DNA of 64,000 bases. It comes from CAYYWP01 sp050176585. Its GTDB lineage: Bacteria; Desulfobacterota; Binatia; HRBIN30; CADEER01. Below are positions 26,671 to 35,133 of this stretch, piece by piece. The position numbers were made by a program, and so were the translations under genes. Under the pieces are notes generated by a model, which saw only the letters and a list, made by a program, of their open reading frames with translations, was not told the DNA's origin and did not search any database. The stretch is taken from the NCBI GenBank assembly GCA_050176585.1, contig JBFXHX010000008.1, forward strand, positions 60,654 to 124,653. The letters are read 5' to 3'. Position 1 is the stretch's first letter, and each line of letters opens with the position of its first letter.

Positions 26671-27897
26671 TCAGAGCTGGAGCTCGGCGAGTCGCTGCAC
26701 CACGGAGAGGAGAAAGTCGTCCCGCCCGTGCGCCGCGAGCAGCGACAACCCGACCGGCACCCCATTGCGCTCGCCGAGGGGCATCGACACCTGCGGCAGT
26801 CGCCCCATGCCGGCGATGGCGGTCAGCGACAGCGCGCGCGGGTAGTATTTCGTCGCGTCTTGGTCGCGCCGCACGATGCTGCCTTTCAGGGGCGCGAACG
26901 CCGGCGTCGTCGGTATACAGAGCAGGTCGGTGGGCCCCAGAAAGCGCTGCAAGCGCCGAAAGCGCTGTGCGCGGCTGCGCACCGCATCGCCGGCACGGCG
27001 GCGGTCGAGGTTCTTGACCGCTTCGAAGCTGCCCGCGATCACGGGGCCGAACGCGGATGTGTTCGCCGCGACCCACGTGCCGACGGAGCTCTGAATTTCG
27101 CGCCATTGCACCGCGCTGAACGCCTGGCCCCACGCCAACAGGTCGGACTCCGCATTCCCTTCGATCTCCCGCAACGCCGTGTCCCGGACCCGCGGGCCGT
27201 ACTCACGGCGCAGGTGCTCGACCGCCGCCGCGAGCGCTTCGCGCACGTCCGCGTCGGCAATTTCGAAGCCCTCGCGGAGGAGATGGATCGCGCCGGGCTC
27301 CGCGCCTTTCGGCACCGCGCAGGCGAGCAGCACCGACGCCGCGCGCGCGAGCACGTCGGCGCTGCACGCCAGCACACCGAGGGTGTCGAACGTCGGCGCC
27401 AACGGGTTCACTCCCGCGACGGAGATGAAACCGTGCGACGGCCGCAGCCCCCAGATGCCGCAGTTACTCGCCGGCACCCGGACGGAACCGCCCGTATCCG
27501 TGCCGAGGGCGAAGTCGGCGAGGCCGCAGGCCACGGCGGACGCCGATCCGCTCGATGAGCCGCCGGGTACGCGGGCCGGCGCGCGCGGGTTCAGCGGCGT
27601 GCCGTAATGATAGTTCTCGCCGAGCAAGCTGAACGCCAGCTCGTCCGTAATGGTCTTGCCCACGCAGCGCGCGCCGGCCGCCGCGATCTGCTCGACGGCT
27701 ACCGCATGTGCGGCTGCGGGCGGGTGGGCCTCGCGCCAACTCGGATTGCCGCAACCGGTCGTGTATCCGGCGACGTCGATCAGGTCTTTGATCGCGAAGC
27801 GCAGCCCATCGAGCGGACCGGCGCCCGTCGGATCGAGCTCAAAGGTCTCGACGAATGCGCCACTCTCTTCCACTGAGATCGGTCGTGCTGGTTTCAT
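26671..27897 (-). CDS. Amidase (amidase signature family)
   Basis: A 408-residue amide hydrolase with the Ser-cisSer-Lys triad: Lys37 in AIKDLIDV, cis-Ser114 in PGGSSSGSASAVA and nucleophile Ser138 in GTDTGGSVRVPAS. The later segment PQVSMPLGERNGVPVGLSLL is typical of the family. It is shorter than GatA (about 480 residues) and no gatC or gatB is nearby, so a stand-alone amidase acting on small amides is likely. The plant AMI1-like layout (GPLDGLRFAIKDLIDVAGY) is noted. GTG at 27900 directly precedes the ATG. Confidence 0.88.
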   Translation of the reverse strand: MKPARPISVEESGAFVETFELDPTGAGPLDGLRFAIKDLIDVAGYTTGCGNPSWREAHPPAAAHAVAVEQIAAAGARCVGKTITDELAFSLLGENYHYGTPLNPRAPARVPGGSSSGSASAVACGLADFALGTDTGGSVRVPASNCGIWGLRPSHGFISVAGVNPLAPTFDTLGVLACSADVLARAASVLLACAVPKGAEPGAIHLLREGFEIADADVREALAAAVEHLRREYGPRVRDTALREIEGNAESDLLAWGQAFSAVQWREIQSSVGTWVAANTSAFGPVIAGSFEAVKNLDRRRAGDAVRSRAQRFRRLQRFLGPTDLLCIPTTPAFAPLKGSIVRRDQDATKYYPRALSLTAIAGMGRLPQVSMPLGERNGVPVGLSLLAAHGRDDFLLSVVQRLAELQL

Positions 27898-27925
27898 CAC
27901 CTGGGCCCTTCACGACGCGAATAGG

Positions 27926-27958
27926 CGGCCTCCGCGTCTCTGCGCCTCAGCGGCGAAC
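27926..27958 (-). repeat. Family A repeat arm between the amidase and SMP-30-like genes
   Basis: The stretch CGGCCTCCGCGTCTCTGCGC followed by CTCAGCGGCGAACTCTC matches the right arm of the family A inverted repeats seen at 21331 and 52411. A left arm is not clear here, so it may be a solo remnant. Confidence 0.45.
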
Positions 27959-27960
27959 TC

Positions 27961-28836
27961 TCAATCCGCACACAGCGCGGTCCTGTCCAAGAAGATCAGC
28001 CGGTTCTCGCTCATCACCGGAAGCGCAAGAACGCCGCGCTCCTCGTCTACGCCGAGGTCGGCGAGTTGCCAGAAGCCGCTGAGGACCGTGCGCACCCGCC
28101 CGTCCGGTGCGATCTTCAGGAGTCTGCCGCCGGTCCAGTCGGTGGCGAAGTAGTCGGGACCGAGCTTCACTATGCCGTCGAAGTTCGCGATCGGCTGCCC
28201 ATCGCCGACGGGAGATATCCGCTTGTCGGACAGCGCCACTCGCAGGATTGTCCCGGGGTGCTTCGTCGCAAACGACGCGATGTCGGTCATCGGGCCCCAG
28301 GTGCCGACGATCAGCTGGTCACCGTCCACCCACAAACCGTTCGGGTTCTGCAGTCGGTCCGACTCCAGCCAGACCTCGACCTCATGGTTCTCGTCCACGC
28401 GGTAGATGCGGTTCAGCTCCGTGTCCGAGACGAACAGAGCTCCGCCTGGCGCGGCGGCTATGTCGTTGGGAAATCGCGCGCCGGGCAAGGCGATGGTCGA
28501 TACGACCTTGGCCGATGCGATGTCGATTTCCACCACGCGGTCGCGGTCGGCGACATAGAGCCGCCGATTCGCGATCGCCATGCCGGTCGGCGCATCGAGA
28601 TTCTCCACCCAACGCGCGGCGATGACTTTCCCGTTCTCGTCGAACCGGGAGATCCAGCCGTAATGGTCCTTCGCCAGCGACAAGCCGCCGCCGAGGCTCG
28701 AGACGAACCACGACCGCGAGGCGCGATCCCAGCACGCGTTCTCGGGGGCGTCCAGGACCTTCTCCTCGGCATGCGCCGGGGCGACCAACGCCAACAGCGC
28801 TGCCAGGAGCGCTAGTGCTATGGGACAGTGGCTCAC
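27961..28836 (-). CDS. SMP-30/gluconolactonase-like secreted beta-propeller protein
   Basis: A 291-residue protein. With GTG at 28836 it begins with a signal peptide (SHCPIALALLAALLALVAPAHA), then AEEKVLDAPENACWD. It has propeller blades with PTGMAIANRRLYVADRDRVVEIDI, FPNDIAAAPGGALFVSDT, NPNGLWVDGDQLIVGTW and FDGIVKLG, the pattern of SMP-30/gluconolactonase or strictosidine-synthase-like propellers. Periplasmic location is expected; a lactonase or binding role is possible. No ATG is available at the signal peptide, and no strong ribosome binding site was seen. The frame continues upstream into a decayed methyltransferase, which is not part of it. Confidence 0.75.
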   Translation of the reverse strand: MSHCPIALALLAALLALVAPAHAEEKVLDAPENACWDRASRSWFVSSLGGGLSLAKDHYGWISRFDENGKVIAARWVENLDAPTGMAIANRRLYVADRDRVVEIDIASAKVVSTIALPGARFPNDIAAAPGGALFVSDTELNRIYRVDENHEVEVWLESDRLQNPNGLWVDGDQLIVGTWGPMTDIASFATKHPGTILRVALSDKRISPVGDGQPIANFDGIVKLGPDYFATDWTGGRLLKIAPDGRVRTVLSGFWQLADLGVDEERGVLALPVMSENRLIFLDRTALCAD

Positions 28837-28936
28837 GGTTGCGCGGGCGAGACGTGCTGAGCGGCTGAACTTCGGCTTCAGCTCCCGTGCAGGCCGCGGA
28901 AAGAGCGCCACCGACGTCCCCGCAACCGCGAACCGA

Positions 28937-29762
28937 TCACGTGGTGAGCCTTTCGCAGCGCCGGACCGGGCCGTTGAAGCCGGCTTCACTGGCGTACCGG
29001 CGCAGCGTCGCGGGCCGCATCGTCGCGCCGGTGCCGGCGGAGGGCTGGGGCCGGACACACCGGCCTCGGCCGCATTTCGGGCAGGGGCTGCGACGCGACG
29101 GGATCGAAGTCGACGCCGTCCACCCGCATCTTGGGGTACGCCCTGCGCAATCGCGATGCTGGACCACCCGGAGCCGCAGCCCATGTCGGCGACGCGCGCC
29201 GGCGGGTCGCCGCCAGGCCCGGGTCGAGCTCGGGGATGCTCGGCGACGTCTCGGTCCCGAGCAGCCGCGAGAAGATCGGACGGTTGAAGCCCTCCTGCAA
29301 CTCGCGCGCCTCGTCGCCGATGTCGCTCCAGGCGATGCTGCCGCTGCGGCGATGCCCCTCGAGCACGAGCGGCATCAGATGTTCGCGGAGACGAAGTAGC
29401 GCACGAGCGGCATGAGATGGTGCAGACTGTCGCGGTCCAGCAGCACCTCCGCGTGCCCGGGATCGAGCGCATACCGACGCTCGAGCGGCGCCGCGGCCGG
29501 GTTGTCGGCGCGGAGAATCCCGGTCGGCGCCTGCTGCTCGAGCCATTCGCCCGCGTACCGCTCATGCGTGCCCGCAATCGCAGCGAGCGCGGCGGACGTC
29601 AGCGGCACCCCTTCGGCGCGCGCCGCCTAATACCCGAGGTGATAGGCGATGTAGATCGTTCCAGATATCGAGCGCGCCGAGACAGGTTTCGAACAGGCGT
29701 TCGGCAAGCGGGTCGCGCCGCTGGACCTCGGCTTCGCTCAGTGCCGCTGGGGTATGGGCCAT
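28937..29762 (-). pseudogene. Decayed class I SAM-dependent methyltransferase
   Basis: Pieces of one methyltransferase appear in order but in different frames. The ATG at 29762 keeps a fine Shine-Dalgarno (GGGGGAGGAGAT). Frame 1 reads RLFETCLGALDIWND. A shift near 29655 moves on to IYIAYHLGY, then an in-frame TAG (about 29630), then VPLTSAALAAIAGTHERYAG, the winged-helix N-terminal domain. A second shift near 29370 leads to MPLVLEGHRRSGSIAWSDIG. The SAM motif VADMGCGSGWSSIAIAQ lies in yet another frame, followed by AYPKMRVDGVDFDP in the previous one. The C-terminal half is missing. At least four frameshifts, one nonsense codon and a truncation make function impossible. Confidence 0.82.
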
Positions 29763-30004
29763 ATCTCCTCCCCCTGTGTCCGCTGTGGTTGGACGCGGCA
29801 GTTATACCAGAAGCGGTCGGTGTAATGACGTTTCATTTGACGGCGGAGCCGCGAGACCGTCAAGTCAGTGGGCGCAGGCCGGTGTTCATAGAGGTGCCGC
29901 ACCGTGATCTAGAGGCAACCTACTTGCACCGCACTGACGCGCGTGCGCATGCGGGGGTCGATGCCGCACGGCGAATAGCGAACGTGTCACAATGAGACCG
30001 CTCG
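29763..30004. other. Lower-GC intergenic region
   Basis: About 240 bases visibly less GC-rich than the surrounding genes, between the decayed methyltransferase and the small coupled genes. It holds the former promoter region of the methyltransferase. No gene, tRNA or clear repeat was found. Confidence 0.45.
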
Positions 30005-30328
30005 CTACAGCGCTGCAAGAAGCTTCTCCAGCGCGTCCGTCACTGCGCCCTTCGCTTGTTCTTCGTATGCCTGTGCTTCGGCGTCCTTAGCCTTCAGCAC
30101 GCCTGTATCCCAATATTTCCGCTCGCTTCCTATCGGAAGATCGTCGATCTCGGACGCCACAGCGACAAACGTATCAAATGCATCATGCGGCACGCACGGT
30201 AGCCATAGGCGGAGGGCCGCCAGGTCACGACAAGCGAGCAGTAGACCATGTTTTCCGTCGAGCGCCCTCCTCGCGATCTCTCTCGCACGCTCCACCGATT
30301 CTGGATCGTTCACGCGCGTGTCGGTCAC
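30005..30328 (-). CDS. Hypothetical protein, 107 aa, lower-GC
   Basis: A 107-residue soluble, acidic, helical protein starting at GTG 30328 (TDTRVNDPESVERAREI). A middle part reads RDLAALRLWLPCVPHD followed by VAVASEIDDLPIGSERKYW, then a charged helix rich in Lys/Glu/Ala. This resembles a widespread family of small unknown proteins with a conserved acidic E-x-D-D/H-L-P motif, but no function is assigned. Its start overlaps the stop of the preceding ORF remnant in GTGA, so translation was probably coupled. Base composition is lower in GC than in neighbours, which suggests acquisition by transfer. Confidence 0.55.
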   Translation of the reverse strand: MTDTRVNDPESVERAREIARRALDGKHGLLLACRDLAALRLWLPCVPHDAFDTFVAVASEIDDLPIGSERKYWDTGVLKAKDAEAQAYEEQAKGAVTDALEKLLAAL

Positions 30329-30448
30329 GGAAGGATGCTCTTGAGCTCGACCACTTCGCCCGTCACCACATTGCGGTATGCATGCGTCTGCTGGTGTCCT
30401 GGTGCAGTACTCGTAACCTTCGCACCCTGCGCCTCGGCGGTGACTTCT
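30325..30448 (-). pseudogene. C-terminal remnant of an unknown small gene
   Basis: An open frame of about 41 codons (EEVTAEAQGAKVTSTAPGHQ, then QTHAYRNVVTGEVVELKSIL) runs directly from the 3' end of the efflux outer-membrane-factor gene to a TGA at 30325-30327 that overlaps the next start as GTGA. It has no credible start codon of its own, and its upstream part overlaps the end of the efflux gene in another frame. It is best read as the tail of a gene whose 5' part was lost. The exact upstream limit is not known. Confidence 0.4.
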
Positions 30449-31894
30449 TCAGGGCCCCGTGGGCCAGAACGGCGCTTCGACCGGCTGGTCGTCAGCCGTC
30501 CATCCGCCGCCGAGCGAACGGTACAGGTCCACGACGGCGAGCAAGCGGTCGCGGTCGGTCTGCGCGAGAGACAGCTCGGCGGGGAAGAGCTGCTGCTGCG
30601 CTTCGAGCACTTCGAAGTAGGTCGACAATCCACCGTCGTAGCGCAAGACGGCCAGGCGCACCGACTCGCGCAGCGCGATGACCTGCTCCTGCCGCTGCAA
30701 GCGGACTTGCTCCAGCTTTTGCTGGGCGATCAGCGCGTTCGACACCTCCGCCAGCGCATTGAGCACGCTCTGTTGATACTGCTCCTGGACGGCCTGCCAC
30801 TCGGCCCTGGCCGCCCGGTAGTTTTCCGTGAGCCGTCCGCCCTGGAAGATGGGGCCCAGCACCGATGCCGAGATCGCCCACACCACGCCGGGCGTTTTCA
30901 CGATGTTCTCGAGTTCCGAGCTCTGCCCGCCGTAGAGCGTGGTGAGCCCCAAGCGCGGAAAGAAGTTGGCGACCGCGACTCCGACCTGTGCGTTCGCGCT
31001 CTCGATCTGATGCTCCGCTTGAAGGATGTCCGGGCGCCGTCTGAGCAACTCCGAGGGCAAGCCGGGCGGCGTCTGTGGCGGCAACGCCTCGCGGGTCAGC
31101 AGCGGCTCTCGCGGGATGGGGCCCGGCGGGCGGCCGAGCAGCACGCTGATGGCGTTCTCCTGCTGCAGGATCTGTTGCTCGGTTTGCGGAATGGCGGCCG
31201 CGGCCTGCGCGCGCGCCGCCTTGGCGCGTTCGACCGACAGCTTGGAGTCGACGCCGCCCTGATAACGGCGCGTGAATAGCGCCAGGGTGTCGTCGAACGA
31301 CGCCGTCGTGTCGCGTGCGATCTGCAGCTCGAGGTCGAGCTCCTGGAGGGCGAAATACGAGGTCGCCACCGCGCTGACCAGGCTGAGGACCACGCCGCGC
31401 CGGACATCTTCGGTGGCGTACAGGTTCGCCTCCGACGCCTCGGTGGCGCGGCGGATGCGGCCCCAGACATCCACCTCCCAGGCGAGATTGAGGGTCCCGA
31501 AGAAGGTGTTGAAGGTCTGGTTGCCGAACTGCGGGCCGACGAACGATCTGCCGCGCTGCGCGCCGCCTTCGTAGGTGGCCTGCGGGAACAGCTCCGAGCG
31601 GGTCACACCGACGAGATGCATCGCCTGCTCCACCCGCGCGACCGCGGTGCGGAGATCGTAGTTGTTGGCGATCGCCTGATCGATCAGCTCGCGCAGCTTC
31701 GCGTCCTGGAAGATCTCGAACCAGGGCAGATCGGCAAACGACGCCGCCTCGGCGGGCTCCATGGCGCCGCGAAATTCCGGCGGCATCTCGGGCGTGGGCT
31801 TTACGAAGTCGGGCCCCACCGCACAGCCGCTCCAGAGCAACGCGGCGAGGCAGAGCGCCAACCCGCGCCGGCGGCGGGCCGGCCCCGCACTCAA
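30449..31894 (-). CDS. Outer-membrane efflux lipoprotein (NodT/OprM family)
   Basis: A 481-residue TolC-fold channel, third gene of an RND operon. With TTG at 31894 it starts with a lipoprotein signal (RRRRGLALCLAALLWSGC) followed by AVGPDFVKPTPEMP, the typical OprM/NodT mature start. Two internal repeats of the fold are visible (DLRTAVARVEQAMHLVGVTR and RRPDILQAEHQIESANAQVG; also SLGGGW at the end). No ATG exists in frame near the start. TTG 31894 has GGAGG touching it; GTG at 31951, 14 bases after the permease stop, is the alternative and would give a long basic leader. Confidence 0.87.
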   Translation of the reverse strand: MSAGPARRRRGLALCLAALLWSGCAVGPDFVKPTPEMPPEFRGAMEPAEAASFADLPWFEIFQDAKLRELIDQAIANNYDLRTAVARVEQAMHLVGVTRSELFPQATYEGGAQRGRSFVGPQFGNQTFNTFFGTLNLAWEVDVWGRIRRATEASEANLYATEDVRRGVVLSLVSAVATSYFALQELDLELQIARDTTASFDDTLALFTRRYQGGVDSKLSVERAKAARAQAAAAIPQTEQQILQQENAISVLLGRPPGPIPREPLLTREALPPQTPPGLPSELLRRRPDILQAEHQIESANAQVGVAVANFFPRLGLTTLYGGQSSELENIVKTPGVVWAISASVLGPIFQGGRLTENYRAARAEWQAVQEQYQQSVLNALAEVSNALIAQQKLEQVRLQRQEQVIALRESVRLAVLRYDGGLSTYFEVLEAQQQLFPAELSLAQTDRDRLLAVVDLYRSLGGGWTADDQPVEAPFWPTGP

Positions 31895-31965
31895 CCTCCG
31901 TCTGCGCGACGACCTCGAGACTTGCAGTTCGCCTGCATCCGGCAATGGCACCCGGCGCCGCGGCC

Positions 31966-34900
31966 TCACGGCGCGCTCGCTTGCGCCGCCGCCGCGGCGG
32001 CCTTCTCGCCGCGCTGCGCCAGGCGCTCGACGACGTAGAAGCTGACCGGAATGATGAAGATGGCGATAATCGACGCCGCCAGCATTCCGCCGATCACTGC
32101 GGTACCGAGAATGCGGCGGGACTGCGCGCCGGCGCCGGAGGCGATCGCCAGCGGCAGCACGCCGAGGATGAACGCGAAGGCGGTCATCAGAATTGGCCGC
32201 AACCGCAGCCGCGCCGCCGCGAGCGCCGCATCGACGATCGACTTGCCGCGCTCGTATTCGTCCTTGGCAAACTCGACGATGAGAATGGCGTTCTTGGCCG
32301 ACAATCCGATGAGTGTCACCAGGCCGATCTGCGCGTAGACGTTGTTGTCGAAGGCGCGCAGCCAGAGGGCGGTGAACGCGCCAAACATCGCGATCGGCAC
32401 GCCGAGGAGGACGCTGAACGGCAGCGTCCAGCTCTCGTATTGTGCGGCGAGGATCAGAAACACCATCAAAAGCGAGAAGCCGAAGATGACGGCCGCCGAG
32501 ACGCCCTTTGCGGCCAATTGCTCCTGGTACGACATGCCCATGTAATCGAAACCCATCTCGCGCGGCTGCGTCTCGGCAAAGACTTCCTCCAGGGCGGCCA
32601 TCGCCTGCCCGGAGCTCACTCCGGGTCTGGTCACGGCATTGATCTGCGCGGCTCGATAGCCGTTGAAGCGCAGCGTGAATTCGGGACCGGTGATGTTCTC
32701 GATCCTGACCAAGGCCGAGAGCGGTACTTGCTCGCCCTTGTTGTTCAGGACGTAGAAGCGGCCGAGATTCTCGGCGTCTGTGCGCGCACTGCCCTCGGCC
32801 TGTACGTAGACCTGCCAGACGCGCCCGAAGCGGTTGAAGTAATTGACGAAGGCGCCGCCCATGAACGTCTGTAAGGTCTTGTACACGGCGCTGAGATCGA
32901 CCCCCTGCTTCAGCACCTTGTCCCGATCCACCTCGACGTAGACCTGCGGCACGCTGGGAATGAAGGTGGTCAACACCGCGGCGAACTCCGGTCGCGCGCG
33001 CGCAGCGGCGAGGAAGGCATTCGTGTTCTTGGCGAGCGCGTCGATGCCCTGCCCGGCGCGGTCCTCGAGCACGAAGGTCGCCCCGCCCGACGTGCCGACG
33101 CCCGGGATCGCCGGGGGCGCAAAGGCGAACGCCTGCGCTTCGGGTAGCATGTAGAGCTTCGCGTTCACCTCGCGCATGATCACGGCGGCCGTGCGACCCT
33201 GCTTGTCGCGCTCCTCCCAGGGAGCCAGCGTCACAAAGTAGAACGCGTTGTACGTCGCCGTCACGCCGCTCAGTAGCGAGTAGCCCACGACGGTGTTGTA
33301 CGTCTGCACGCCGGGCGTGTTCGCGAGGATCGCTTCGATCTGCTGCGATACGGCGTCCGTGCGCTGCAGCGAAGCGGCGTCCGGCAGTTGTATGTTCATG
33401 TAGAAGTAGCCCTGGTCCTCCTCGGGCAGAAAACTCGCCGGCAGCCGCCCCCCCAGCCACACTGCGAACACCGCCACGCCGGCCAGCAGGAACAGCGCCA
33501 CGCCGGCCTTGCGAATGAGGTGATGGCTGCCGCGAACGTACGCGTCAGTGGCCCGCGCGAACACGCGGTTGAATCCGCGGAAGAACGCACCGAGCGGTCC
33601 GCGCGCCTCCTTCCTCGGTCGCAGCAGCAGAGCGGCGAGAGCCGGACTGAGGCTCAGCGCGTTGAAGGCCGAGATGATCACGGACACTGCGATCGTCACG
33701 GCGAACTGCTGATACAGTGCACCGGTGATCCCAGGAATGAAAGCGGTAGGAACGAACACGGCCGTCAGAATGAGCGCGATGGCGACCACGGGGCCGGAGA
33801 CCTGCTCCATTGCCTTCAACGCGGCATCGCGCGGCGACAGTCCCTGCTCGATATGGTGCTCGACGGCCTCGACGACGACGATCGCATCGTCGACGACGAT
33901 ACCGATCGCCAGGACGAGGCCGAACAGCGAGAGCGTGTTGACGGAGAAGCCGAGCAGCGGAAAGACCATGAAGCTGCCGACCAGCGACACGGGGACGGCG
34001 AGCAACGGGATCAGCGTGGCGCGGAAGCCCTGGAGAAACACGAAGACGACGATGATCACCAGGATCAGCGCCTCGAACAGCGTGTGAACGATCTCATTGA
34101 TGCCTTCGCGGACCGCCAGCGTGGTATCGAGTGAGATCGCGTACTCGAGGTCGCCCGGGAACCGCGTCTTGGCCTCCTCCATGAGGGCCGTGGCGCGGTT
34201 CATGGTGTCGATGGCGTTCGAATCGGGGAGTTGGTACACGGCGATGATCGCCGCCGGCGCACCGTTCAGCCGGCCCCTTACGCTGTACGCCTGCGACCCG
34301 AGCTCGATCCGGGCCACGTCGCGCATGCGCACTACCGAACCATCGACGTTGGCGCGTACGACCACGGCGCCGAACTCGTCGACGCTGGCCAGTCGGCCCT
34401 GCGCGAGCACCGTGTAGGTGAACTGCTGGCCCGGCGGCACCGGTTCGCTGCCGATCTGCCCAGCCGGATTCACGGTGTTCTGCTTCTGCAGCGCGTCCAG
34501 GATCTCGGTGACGGTAATCCCCAGCTTCGAGAGCCGATCGGGGTCGACCCAGAACCGAATTGCGTACTGGCCGGACCCGAACACTTGGACCTGGCCGACG
34601 CCGGGAAGCCGAGACATCGGATCGTTGATGTTGATATAGGCGTAGTTGGTCAGAAACAGCGCGTCGTACGTGCCTTTCGGCGAGTAGAGCGAGAACAGGG
34701 CCAGCGGGCTGGTGGTGGATTTCTTGATCGTCACGCCGTAGTTGCGCACGTCGACCGGGAGCTGCGACTCGGCCTGCGAGTAGCGCATCTGCACGAGGAT
34801 CTGGTCGGTGTTCGGGTCAGTGGCGACGTCGAAGTCCACCTTCAGCGTCATCTGACCGTTGCTGGCGTTGGTCGAGTACATGTAGATCATGTTGTCCACG

Positions 34901-35112
34901 CCCTGCATCTGCTGCTCGATGGGCGTAGCCACGGACTGCTCGACCGTCACGGCGTCGGCGCCGACGTAGGTCGCCGAGAGCTGGATCTCCGGCGGCGCGA
35001 TGTTGGGAAACTGCGCGACCGGCAACTGCACCAGGGCGACGATCCCGATGATCACGGTGATGATCGCGATGACCATCGCCACGATCGGGCGGTTGATGAA
35101 GAATCTCGACAT
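31966..35112 (-). CDS. RND efflux permease, HAE1 family (AcrB/MexF-like)
   Basis: A 1048-residue inner-membrane pump, full length. It starts MSRFFINRPIVAMVIAIITV and has the large periplasmic porter and docking loops after helices 1 and 7. The proton-relay aspartates lie in GIVVDDAIVVVEAVEHH (helix 4), and FVPTAFIPGITGALYQQFA follows. The C-terminal part has SYQEQLAAKGVSAAVIF-type porter sequence, GLSAKNAILIVEFAKD and the final helix bundle. It exports hydrophobic or amphiphilic compounds using proton motive force. It forms one operon with the adaptor (21 bases upstream) and the outer-membrane factor downstream. Confidence 0.95.
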   Translation of the reverse strand: MSRFFINRPIVAMVIAIITVIIGIVALVQLPVAQFPNIAPPEIQLSATYVGADAVTVEQSVATPIEQQMQGVDNMIYMYSTNASNGQMTLKVDFDVATDPNTDQILVQMRYSQAESQLPVDVRNYGVTIKKSTTSPLALFSLYSPKGTYDALFLTNYAYININDPMSRLPGVGQVQVFGSGQYAIRFWVDPDRLSKLGITVTEILDALQKQNTVNPAGQIGSEPVPPGQQFTYTVLAQGRLASVDEFGAVVVRANVDGSVVRMRDVARIELGSQAYSVRGRLNGAPAAIIAVYQLPDSNAIDTMNRATALMEEAKTRFPGDLEYAISLDTTLAVREGINEIVHTLFEALILVIIVVFVFLQGFRATLIPLLAVPVSLVGSFMVFPLLGFSVNTLSLFGLVLAIGIVVDDAIVVVEAVEHHIEQGLSPRDAALKAMEQVSGPVVAIALILTAVFVPTAFIPGITGALYQQFAVTIAVSVIISAFNALSLSPALAALLLRPRKEARGPLGAFFRGFNRVFARATDAYVRGSHHLIRKAGVALFLLAGVAVFAVWLGGRLPASFLPEEDQGYFYMNIQLPDAASLQRTDAVSQQIEAILANTPGVQTYNTVVGYSLLSGVTATYNAFYFVTLAPWEERDKQGRTAAVIMREVNAKLYMLPEAQAFAFAPPAIPGVGTSGGATFVLEDRAGQGIDALAKNTNAFLAAARARPEFAAVLTTFIPSVPQVYVEVDRDKVLKQGVDLSAVYKTLQTFMGGAFVNYFNRFGRVWQVYVQAEGSARTDAENLGRFYVLNNKGEQVPLSALVRIENITGPEFTLRFNGYRAAQINAVTRPGVSSGQAMAALEEVFAETQPREMGFDYMGMSYQEQLAAKGVSAAVIFGFSLLMVFLILAAQYESWTLPFSVLLGVPIAMFGAFTALWLRAFDNNVYAQIGLVTLIGLSAKNAILIVEFAKDEYERGKSIVDAALAAARLRLRPILMTAFAFILGVLPLAIASGAGAQSRRILGTAVIGGMLAASIIAIFIIPVSFYVVERLAQRGEKAAAAAAQASAP

Positions 35113-35133
35113 GCGACGGTGCGCGCGCCCTGT

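Noticed and set aside
26671..27897. Amidase as the GatA subunit of amidotransferase
   Set aside because: It is too short for GatA, and no gatB or gatC is adjacent. A stand-alone amidase fits better.
27961..29577. Apparent single 538-codon gene joining the SMP-30-like protein to a methyltransferase motif
   Set aside because: The SMP-30-like part has its own signal peptide from GTG 28836, and the upstream part is only one of several frames of a broken methyltransferase.
30449..33460. Apparent 1003-codon fusion of the outer-membrane factor with an upstream domain
   Set aside because: The upstream half is out of frame with, and overlaps, the RND permease gene and has no protein-like features. 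The real gene starts near 31894-31951.
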